A DNA stretch of 39,228 nucleotides from the NCBI GenBank assembly GCA_016098155.1, contig JAAAJB010000335.1:1-39228 (forward strand). The letters run 5' to 3'. This DNA comes from Actinomortierella ambigua (taxonomy: Eukaryota; Mortierellomycota; Mortierellomycetes; Mortierellales; Mortierellaceae). A program made the translations under genes and the position numbers. Of this stretch, positions 1-8,344 are shown piece by piece. How positions within the stretch are numbered: position 1 is the first letter of the stretch; each line of letters begins with the position of its first letter. Under the pieces are notes generated by a model, which worked only from the letters and a program-made list of their open reading frames with translations, did not search any database and was not told where the DNA came from.

Positions 1-66
1 AACACCCTGCAGACTGGCGCAGTCGCCTCTTGGAGGCTTCTGAAATCCAGATCTACAGGAATCGCC

Positions 67-138
67 TCCTAATTGGTCCAGAGGTTAGGATCTCTCGCTT
101 TCACCGAGATGGCCCGGGTTCGATTCCCGGATTGGGAA
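67..138 (+). tRNA. tRNA-Glu (anticodon TTC)
   Basis: A complete cloverleaf can be folded by eye. The acceptor stem pairs TCCTAAT (67-73) with ATTGGGA (131-137), with one T-G wobble, and A138 is the discriminator. The D stem is GTCC/GGAT, the anticodon stem TCTCG/CGAGA with loop CTTTCAC gives anticodon TTC (Glu, reads GAA), and the T arm is CCGGG-TTCGATT-CCCGG. The internal A and B box positions are intact and there is no intron. CCA is not encoded, as expected for a eukaryotic tRNA gene. It is the only tRNA I can support in the window. Confidence 0.95.
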
Positions 139-158
139 CTCCTATGCTTGATGCATAC

Positions 159-168
159 TTTTTGTTTT
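159..168 (+). terminator. RNA polymerase III T-run terminator
   Basis: Five T, a G and four T follow the tRNA-Glu by about 20 bases, the usual position and form of a Pol III stop. A further run of T at 190-203 could act as a backup. Confidence 0.6.
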
Positions 169-203
169 ACGCGAAGGAATTCTAAGTTAATTTTTTTTTT
201 TTT

Positions 204-1190
204 AAGTTACTTTCGCTGAATTTTCTTTTTAAATTGTCCCCGACTTTTGTCCTTAAATGTCGATCCTCTAGCATGGTTATACGATTTTTTTGGCCTCTTG
301 AAAGGGTTTCATTCATATACATTGTTCGATGTTCAACAGAGAAGACATGTGCTAGCCACGCATTTACCTTGGTACCTACCAGCCTCAAGTGTTCAAGAGC
401 GGGGGGGTTAGATGAGGCAGGTCAGGGACAACATCCAGAGTCCACCCGAGGAAAGTTTCATTCGTGCATGCATATACAGAAAATGCATATATGGAGAGCG
501 AAATGGCTGACAAGTTAGAGCAGCCAGAGAGAGATCGAAATTTAAGGGGAAAAGTTGGACGAACCTTTTCGTTGCCCCAATTCGGATGACTTGAACGTTG
601 CCATTTGAAATTTATTCGTTGCCCCCTCCACTTCTCTTATCCATTGCCATGCCTTCCAGCTTGCGCCGCGGCAACACCCCACTGTAGAGAAGATGGCCGC
701 TTGCGTGATCTATAAGCAAGAATCCCCACTTTTCAACCAGACTACGCTTCCTTTCTCTTGGCTAGCGCTTCTCCATTGCGGTGGAGATGCTCGCCAGTCA
801 ATCTCTCCCCTCAATCGTTAAAACTGTTAAGGATTGTGGGTAGAGAATAACGAACACAAGGGGACACGGGATACGAGATGGAAGAAAGGGGTAAAGATTT
901 ATTATCCTAGTTTCGTAAATTAAAAATGGTAGAGGGTGCGCTACAATGACCCAGATTAAGCCACCTCACTATAAATTTAACCTTAGAGAATAAATCAACC
1001 CCCAGTTCCTTTCCAACTCATGTCAAATTATGCTTCATTCTCCAGAGGGAAAACAGCCTGTGGCTGGAGCACCTCTCCGAGGGTTTCCCTTTTACGAGTG
1101 TGGCAGTAATAAACATCTTAACATTCTTCCATCCCGTACACATATCACATATTGTGCTACATTGCAACAGTGTTTAAAGAGCCAGGAGGT
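204..1190. other. Gene-free stretch between tRNA and CCHC ORF
   Basis: I see no supportable gene. Short open frames here have no recognisable motif and no splice structure. The part nearest 1190 would be the 3' flank of the minus-strand CCHC ORF. If that ORF is a LINE ORF1, the reverse transcriptase ORF should lie here, but it does not. Confidence 0.5.
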
Positions 1191-2237
1191 TTATTGGTCG
1201 TTCCTCTGATCAGGGTCATTATGGTGGAGAGTCAAGGCCGCAAGTTTGGACTCGAGGTGGCGAGTAGGAGAATCGATGGCGTGGTCGTAGATCGTGCCAG
1301 CGAGTTTGGCCTTCCGGATATTGGCAGATCGAGGGAGAGGACAGTCCTTCTTGAGATGGTCTGGCGCCGCGCAATGATAGCAGAACTTAACACCGCGCCA
1401 GGAAAAGACGACATTGCGGCCCTGTATGACCGCCACGCGAGGCAGTTTCACGGTCTCGAGCGGGGTGGCGTAAGGAATCTCCAGGACAAACTCATACGAG
1501 CTACGGTCACCAGTGTCGTACTCGGGAGGGATGGGGATCTGAGAGAATTCCAGGATCCTACAGTCGGGGACAGGCTGAAAGAGCTTGACGATCTCTTCCT
1601 TGTACTTTGCGGTGGAGGAGAGGGGGGCGTTTTCCGCACGAATGCGAATCGTTTTCCCCTCCGCAGTTTTGAGTAGGTGGGCGTGAAGCACGGCGCCCGT
1701 GCGGATCTTGAGCGGGTTTGCCATGGCATACTCCTTGTCTTGTTGGCTAGAGAAGGCATAGTAGCCGATCCCGTGCGAGTACTTAGTGAGCTCCTCACTA
1801 GGCTGCCACTGGGAAAAGAGGGCGAGGTAGAGCTCGGCCTCAGACACCTTCTGGGGGTTGAATCGAATAGCGACCTGGTGTTCCATGTCGGCCGGACCAT
1901 AGATAGTTTTAACTTGCCGAGGCCGTGTGGCCCTGGCGGATTCCTTAGCCGGCTGTCTAGAGCTGATAGGGGAGGCACGCAGGCGGTTGGCAACCTGCGC
2001 AGAAGACGCAGGATTTTTTTTAGAAGGAGGAGGGGAGGTGACAGGCTGATCAGGGAGAGAGACGTCATTGACCGGTTTGCCTTTTTCTCCATCTCGAGAC
2101 GAGGATGGCGATGAGGATGAAATGGGGTGGCCGATCATGTGATCGGTGGAGGGTGAATCAGCATTGGGTGAAGGTGGGGGTGGCGAGTGCTGCATGCCAT
2201 CGCTGGCGGTGACCTCCGCTGAATGGATCTCTTCCAT
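1191..2237 (-). CDS. CCHC zinc-knuckle protein, retrotransposon ORF1/gag-like
   Basis: This is an uninterrupted 348-residue frame. I chose the ATG at 2237 because it has A at -3 and opens the acidic/Pro-Ser-rich N-terminus; the frame is open for 44 further codons upstream. Residues 1-120 are low complexity (Pro, Ser, basic). Residues about 120-275 look globular. Residues 286-299 are a perfect retroviral-type zinc knuckle, CX2CX4HX4C (CYHCAAPDHLKKDC), followed by a basic stretch. Such knuckles bind single-stranded nucleic acid and are typical of ORF1 proteins of non-LTR retrotransposons. No reverse transcriptase frame follows downstream on the minus strand. It is therefore either an ORF1 left from an element or a stand-alone gene derived from one. 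The family identity is inferred from the knuckle and the layout only. Confidence 0.65.
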   Translation of the reverse strand: MEEIHSAEVTASDGMQHSPPPPSPNADSPSTDHMIGHPISSSSPSSSRDGEKGKPVNDVSLPDQPVTSPPPSKKNPASSAQVANRLRASPISSRQPAKESARATRPRQVKTIYGPADMEHQVAIRFNPQKVSEAELYLALFSQWQPSEELTKYSHGIGYYAFSSQQDKEYAMANPLKIRTGAVLHAHLLKTAEGKTIRIRAENAPLSSTAKYKEEIVKLFQPVPDCRILEFSQIPIPPEYDTGDRSSYEFVLEIPYATPLETVKLPRVAVIQGRNVVFSWRGVKFCYHCAAPDHLKKDCPLPRSANIRKAKLAGTIYDHAIDSPTRHLESKLAALTLHHNDPDQRNDQ

Positions 2238-2539
2238 TATGCTCAGAATAAAAGGAGCGATGCTGTTGGAACCTTGGAGACAGAGGCCCTTTTGAGACGA
2301 CTGCGCCAGGTCCTGCCAGGTCCCGCCAAGTGTTTCATCCCGCCGGTAGGGGTAGCCGTCTAGCCCCAACCGTGCGGCTATATGTTATTCTAGTGCTGTG
2401 TTCTCCCCCCCCCCGGTGCAAGATTAAATGGGGGCTCGTTTTCAAACTTTTCTAGCTGTTTTTGTGGTCTTTTCTTTTCCGATAGCATGTCACACTGTCC
2501 TACCCATCCTCGACATCTCCCTCAGTGTGCTGCTCTACT

Positions 2540-2950
2540 CTTGTGGTGGGGGCTGTGATTCTGGACTGGGCGGCAGGTCAAGATGCGGCAGCATGACTGT
2601 GATTCAACTGCGTGCTTGTGTCCATGTCTCGCGCACCGTTGGGCAGTCATGGAGGGCATGGCGACGGGTCTCATATGCCACAGGGCCTATGAAAGCGTCA
2701 TTGAATCACCGGTGTAGTCTGTGAGTCCCACGTTAGAGAGTTAGGGCCGTTTTGGACGCAGTGATGGACCTCGGATCCTTACCGCGCTGAGACTCTACTA
2801 ATGCAGAGTGTGCCCGAACCTGGAACAGTCGTCGAGCATCCTTGACAGTGAAGAGGGCTATGGATGTCGCCTTGGTGCCTTGTACAAACAGTACATCCTC
2901 ACCCGGTCGGCGTGGTGCCATCGGCAGAGCTGCATTGTCGTCTCGTCGTC
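2540..2950 (-). pseudogene. LINE copy C: decayed 3' end of reverse transcriptase ORF
   Basis: Read on the minus strand, this fragment matches LINE copy A (5509-6626) in two blocks. Upstream is a block with motifs such as DVLFVQGTKATSIALFTVK and ESQRGKD (about 2770-2945). Downstream is a block like the C-terminal zinc-ribbon region of LINE reverse transcriptases, with NDAF.GP.AYETRRHA.HDC (about 2600-2715). About 230 bases between these blocks in copy A are missing here, joined near 2725. Stops and frame changes make it non-functional. Confidence 0.75.
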
Positions 2951-3253
2951 CTATACTGGTTTGGGTGCCACAGTAGGCTCCGGCTATAAAGGCGGAGGGA
3001 CTCGATACGGTAGGAGCTGGCGAAAAGTGTTGACAGCTAGCGTTACCATGGGGTAGGCGTCGGAGGTTGCCTGACCGTTGGTGGGGCATCCAAGAAAATT
3101 CTCCGTGGCTGCCTGTGATTGAAATCCGTATGCTGCCTGTGCTTGGGCTGTTATCAAAGTCTCTCCAGCGTGGCTGTGCTCTCCTCCAGCGTGCCAACCA
3201 CTTGACTTGGAGGGTGATGACCTGGCTGGTAGCCGATATTAACCCCTATCCCC

Positions 3254-3634
3254 CGAGATGCTGGGTCTCCGGTACCAACTTTGGTGTATCTTTGTCTGCT
3301 GTCCCAGCCATAGCAGTTTGGTGGTGATGACATCTGGTTCCTTGTAAAAGGAGGCAGGAGAGCTAATAAAAGGCGCCGAATACCACGTCTTGGAGAGTGA
3401 GTAGGTGTTGGTGACTGAAGCTCGACCGGCAAAAGAAGACAAGTGGCGACTTTCTTTCGTTTCGGTCGCCTACACATACTTATGATACTTTTCAAGTTGT
3501 GATATTCGGCGCCACTTTCCTTCCCTCCTTTTACAGGGAGTTAGATCTTATCACCACCTACCTACTATGGTATAGACAAAGGAAGACAAGGGTACACCTA
3601 GGATGGTACCGGCTGCCCATGCATCGAGATTGTG
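3254..3634. repeat. Imperfect inverted repeat, arms of about 130 bp
   Basis: The left arm 3254-3384, reverse complemented, aligns with the right arm 3500-3634 over nearly its whole length. Shared blocks include ATTCGGCGCC, CTCCTTTTACA, ATCACCACC and GGTACCGG. The spacer is about 115 bp (3385-3499). By eye the arms are about 70% identical. Translated, both arms give similar peptides with FY.E.D.ITT.LLW and WYR, so they may be two inverted copies of one former coding piece. No family was recognised. Confidence 0.7.
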
Positions 3635-3689
3635 ACATCGCTCGTGTTCTCCATCAAGGAAACTGTTGCGTAATATGTTGCAACCACTC

Positions 3690-4420
3690 ATTGCTTTATG
3701 GATGAAATCGTCCGCAAGGTCGTCTTTGAACGTCTCCCATAGTTGCCGGGGATCTGTGGGACGGCTGTGTGCCAAAGAGCGCAAAGTAGTGTCGCAGCTG
3801 GCAAGGGTGCTGGTAGGGCCTTGTCTCTTGCATGCACGGCGCCCACCGATCATCTCCTAGAGCCAGGTCTCTTGCATTGAGATCTTCCAGCCATGGATTT
3901 TACACCACGTCGTTCACTGTGGCGGCGAGATCACTCCACTTGTAGCGCCTCTGGCGTCATGTAGCAAAAGACACATGGCATGAAGCTCTCTGTTCTTGGG
4001 GCTGAAATTTTGGATACGACTTACGACATCTTGTCTTCGGTAGGGTTGCCAACGATTGTTCTTCCAAACACAGCCGTGAAGGGTGTTAGCATAAGTGTAT
4101 TGTCTAGCGTGCTCGTCAGCCCTGTTCAGATCAAACTAAGCGACGCAAGCTGTACGAACTCAAAAAGTGGCTGACCAGACAGGAATAGGTCGACCTGGTG
4201 GTCTTCGAGATGATTAGAGGAACGATAGACACCAGGTGAACGACCATACATCATGAACTGAGATGTACCAGGTATCCTGAAAGCTCGTCATCTCGTTGTA
4301 GCTCTTCCAGATGTTGTCCTTGGTAGCTGCGTTTGTACGATCATGGCCCTTGTAGACGTAAAGATAAGGGTGCCGAACGATGTGGAAGGAAGACGCGTGT
4401 TGTACTTTAAATTTGTCTGG
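3690..4420 (-). pseudogene. Helitron helicase-like domain, decayed
   Basis: Reading the minus strand gives, in the correct N-to-C order but in shifting frames, motifs of the Helitron helicase-like (Rep) region of Helitron transposases. These are YVYKGHDRTNA (about 4330-4360), CVWKNNRWQPYRR (about 4035-4075), RELHAMCLLLHDARGATS (about 3945-4000), ARDLALGDDRW (about 3850-3885) and LWETFKDDLADDF (about 3705-3745). YKGHDR, W.NRW, RELF.LRLLL..V.GATS and LW..FKD.L.DD are the usual hallmarks. The catalytic Rep tyrosines and the SF1 helicase part were not found. Several frameshifts and stops show it is dead. Helitron termini were not located. Confidence 0.8.
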
Positions 4421-4869
4421 GACTGCTCTTGCAAGGTCACGAAAATAAGATCAAACAAGCATGCTATGCGATGGACGTCTCTATTCTTCAATTACTCATT
4501 ACTTCGCCCCTCGCATCACAGCACTTTTGTTTCTAGGACACACTCTCTAGAAAAGTTCCAACCACGCTCCGCATAGATGTGAGGGTTCGGGACTGCACAA
4601 CCTTGTTGCAAGGAGACGACGCCAGTAGTGAAGTTGTACTCCTGAGGAATGTCGGGACAGGCTTGAATCTGTGTAAAGGCTGGACAATTACTTGGTTGAA
4701 TGAGCGTGTGTGTGTGTGGGTGTGGGTGAATTCTCTAGATCACATGCACAATAGGGCAGGCACCAACAGGTGTCCTTTAGGACCTGGCCGTCTTGTCAGG
4801 GCCTTTTGGCATTTCTTGACGACTTCGACAAGGCGACCCTTTGACTCAATTTTGTACAACTTTACTGAG

Positions 4870-5503
4870 GAACCCTTCGTTTCGTATTACTCTGGTAGAG
4901 CTCGAGGGGTATCCGCGGCTGCCCCAGGGTCGGGCACACTCACAGTTGGTAGAATCTCAGCGTGGTAAGGATCCAAGGGGTTATCCCTGCGTCCACAAAG
5001 ACCGTAACTCTCTCCAACGTGGGACTCACAAATTACACCAGCGAAGGTCATGGCGAGACGTCGCCTACCCGCCAGCGTACTGGAAAACCTTGTTCAGGCG
5101 GCTTCACCTCGCCACCTCGCCGCAACATTGAAAGGGACGTTTTGTACCTTTATACACACAGCAAAGTAATGGCAGCTGGCGTCTTGGCGAATGTCGAGGC
5201 ACGCGACCTAGATTCAGTATACCCCCGCCCTCGCCAGATTGCAAAAGGTGCCTCAGCGATGCCTTCACAGGTCCGCCGGGCCTACGAGACTCGACGCCAC
5301 GCCTTCCACGACTGCCTAGCGGTGCGCGAGACGCGGATACAAGTGCGCAGTTGGATCACAACCTTGCTGCCACACCTAGACCTATCCGACACAACCAACA
5401 ACGACATTCTGGGGTGGCCATCCGTGAACATGTTACCCGCTGTCCCCATACAGATCTATTCCGCCACTCCACCACGTCCCACGCCATTCATAGAACGTTC
5501 CTG
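4870..5503 (+). pseudogene. LINE copy B: decayed reverse transcriptase C-terminal half
   Basis: This plus-strand fragment is related to copy A on the other strand. It begins with YYSGRARG near 4887, jumps by an internal deletion to GRAHSQLVESQRGKD (about 4930-4975), then carries LSNVGLTNY, YPPAYWKT.FRRLHL, DCKRC (about 5237) and YETRRHAFHDC, and ends with a WITTLLPHLDL...DILGWPSV block. The CX2C plus HX3C arrangement is like the zinc-binding region at the end of LINE reverse transcriptases (zf-RVT type). At least three frame changes are needed to read through it. It ends just before copy A begins in the opposite orientation. Confidence 0.75.
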
Positions 5504-5508
5504 AGCCT

Positions 5509-6626
5509 TCAATGACAAGAAGCTTTTACAGCAAGGTCGATCTGGGCTCTCTGCTTGAGCAGGTAGAACGCTAGCGACTTGGTGCCGTTCCTGTATAGCT
5601 TCTTGCCCTTGAACAGGTCCGAGAAGGTCCTCCTGATCGCATGGGATGTAACCGAATGGATTTGGATGGCTATTGCAGGCAGCATGTCCACTGACGGCCA
5701 CCCTAGAATATTGTCGTTGACTGTGTCCGGTAGGTCTAGGTAGGGAAGAAGTGTTGTGATCCAGTTCCGTCCTTGTAGCCAAGTCTCCCGAACCGTCCAA
5801 CAGTCGTGGAACGCTTGTCGTCTCGTCTCGTATGCAGCTGGCCCTGTAAAGGCATCATTCAGACACCTTTTTACAGTCAGCAGGGGGTGGGGTGAACGTT
5901 TCTGTTTCTTTGAATACCGCGTAGTAGCCCACCGTCCTCGCCTGGTTGTGGGCATAGGTATATATATATATATATATATATAATCTTTCTCAGCATTGTG
6001 GCGATGTGGCAAGTGCAGTCGACGGAAAAAGGTCCTCCAGTATGCTGGTGCGTATGGTACATCCCGCGTTTTCTTGCCCTGACCATCACGGGAGTAGTCC
6101 GTCAAGCCCACGTTGGACAAGATGGGAGCCTTCCTGATGTTAGGGATAGATCTCAGATCCCTGCCACGTTGCGACGCGACCAATGCCGTGTGTGCCCGCT
6201 CCTGCAACAGTCGTCGGGTCGCCTTGACAGTGAAGAGGGCTACGGAGGTCGCCTTGGTGCTTTGTACAAAGAGTACATCCCATGTATCAACAGAACCACG
6301 CAAATCTGCCAGAATAGCTTTTGTGGTTTCATTGAGGTCCCTTCCTTTCTGCCAAAGTGTGATGCCTAGGTAGGTGAAGGCCGAGTTGATGGAAGGCTTA
6401 ACAAAGGTGTTGAAATAAGTGGTTTGTCGAGTGGTGGAGATGGATAGTGGCAGCAGAGAGGATTTATCGCGGTTGACCCAAACTCCCAGACGCCCTTTCG
6501 TGTAGTGAGATCGCCTCCAAAGCAACGGGAAAGCCTCCTCAGAGTGGTGTCCTCTACAAACGCAGAGACCTTGAACGGGTCAAAGGCCGTAGCTGTCCCT
6601 CGAGCTCTACTGGAGTATTGTATCAA
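5509..6626 (-). pseudogene. LINE copy A: 5'-truncated reverse transcriptase ORF
   Basis: This is the longest copy of the family, with 338 open codons (6525-5509) preceded in another frame by 6626-6366. The order fits the end of a LINE reverse transcriptase. A degenerate YADD box (FVEDTTL, about 6545-6570) is followed by VWVNRDKSSLLPLS (palm/thumb, NxxKS type), FTYLGITLWQKG (the F.YLG motif), the AL(F/V)..QRG.D block and a C-terminal zinc-ribbon-like YETRRQAFHDC. The fingers and the active-site half upstream are missing, as expected for 5' truncation during target-primed reverse transcription. A (TA)n run interrupts it near 5970. It is inactive, with one frameshift between the two frames and a changed catalytic box (ED for DD). 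Confidence 0.8.
5957..5983. repeat. (TA)n microsatellite inside LINE copy A
   Basis: About twelve TA units replace the sequence expected between the AEKD and TRRGRW parts of copy A. They translate as a Tyr-Ile run, so the frame stays open by chance. Copies B and C lack it. Confidence 0.9.
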
Positions 6627-8344
6627 AAGGTAATATGTCAGTCGAGAGTCATTTCAGCACACAAATGTATCATCCAGTCCACCAGACCCATTCATAACCT
6701 CATCCACCCAGCATCATACCTTTGTGTGGTCGAGGATGAGTAAGATTGGTCCCCGCTGTCGTGATGCGAGGCCGAGATCAGAGCACCAGCGCAGGAGGGC
6801 TAGCCGTGTGAGGGTAACACACGAGTGCCTGATTGCTAAGACAGGGAACACAAGTGAGTGAAATAAGACGATTAGCCATGAACTTGTTATCTCACAAGCA
6901 GGACTATATGATCCAAACACTGACTCTTCGAGCACATATCTTTGGGACCCACGACGGCATATGGCTTACTTGAAGAAAGCCCGCACAAACGGACCGCGCC
7001 CAATGGTAGCTGGCGCTGTTTGTTGTTTGTTGTTGCTGTGTTTCTTTTTTTTTCTTGTCCCTGTTGTTGTTTTGTTCTGCTTTGGTTGATTCTTTGTGTG
7101 CTGTACTTGAGGTGGAGCTAGGAATGTGGCGGTAGTTTCTTTTTGGGGATGAGGATGATTGGTGTGGGTGGTGATGATGGTGGCGGTGGTAGTAGAAGTA
7201 TTAGTGGTAGTGGTAGCGATGATATGATAATAGCATTAGCGGTGGTGTTAGTAGTGACGGTGGTAGTGGTGGTGGCGTTTTCTTTTCTTTCATTGATTCT
7301 TTGATCCTTTGATCCTTTGATTCTTTGGGGTGTTGGTGCAATGGGGTGCCAGACGGATAGGAGTGGAGGCTGATATGGTCAAGTGATGGTGGTTTTGTTT
7401 GTGGATGAGGATAGTTGGTATAGGTTGTAGTAGTGGTGGTGTTTTTTTTTTTTTGCTTTGGTTCTTTGGTGTGATGGGAGTGAAGGATGGGTTGAAGTGG
7501 AGGGGTGCTCTGGATGTGGATCTAGGATGTAAACAACAGGCAAGAGCGGTAAGAATACAAAAATCATTTTCATCCGGTCACCTCAAACGGTCTACTGTCA
7601 TCTTTATCTAAGTTACATTCTTGAGTGTTTCTGGTGGGCATACTGCACCCACAGCCCCGCTGGAGGGCGAAGCAGGCTTGGGGTGGAGGAGACCACCCAG
7701 GCCATTGACTCGTAGAGCAGCCTCTTCTAGGCAGGAAACACGAACACTCGCCTTTATGTTGCATGCAACATTTATGAGTATGGATATCGGCTTTTTGCTC
7801 CAACCATGCACCCGTTTTCTGGGCTGCATGGCTAGAATGTTTGATGCCTAACAATAGTTTAAGACGCGTCCTACTATATATACGACGTACCTCTATCTCG
7901 CAGGAGCTCTCTCTCCTTATTGGCCTCTTATTTATTACTTCAGGGTCATGCAAACAAGACTAAACAAGAATGTCCTCTGTTCATCCATTCATCATTTGCA
8001 TCACAGCACTGTCGCTCCTACGTACAACATAGTTTACAATCTCCAGAAACGCTCACACGCGCCCTTTGTCTGCTCTCCGCCTAGGTTTAGGAGCAGCGAG
8101 ACTTTCGGGCTTCCGAAAAACATTATGAGGAGCGAAGCTAAAAAAACAAGCGGACCATCATCACAACCTATAATCAATGGTGAGTTCCCTACAGTCATGC
8201 AATGAGGCCGTACACGACAGAATGTGAGAAAGAGTATGTCTATATTATATTTTCTGATTTCCTTCTGGTATGATTATATATGTCTATGATAGCATCCCCC
8301 CATACACGCACATATTGTAGGTATTTTCCCCCCAAAAAGGCACA
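6627..8344. other. Gap without a supportable gene; low-complexity GT/GGT tract
   Basis: From about 7010 to 7500 the plus strand is rich in GGT, GTT and GAT triplets, with T runs. It includes a short tandem of TTTGATCC-like units (about 7290-7325). The frame at 7948-8205 (85 codons) contains an exon-like interval, CCGCCTAG/GTTTAGG to ATCAATG/GTGAGT. It has no recognisable product, so I do not call it. The strip 8210-8344 would be the 3' UTR of the next minus-strand gene. Confidence 0.5.

Noticed and set aside
7608..7953. Cys-rich minus-strand frame and opposite plus-strand frame
   Set aside because: Both strands are open in the same place with no signal peptide or family pattern, so coding cannot be decided; I call neither.
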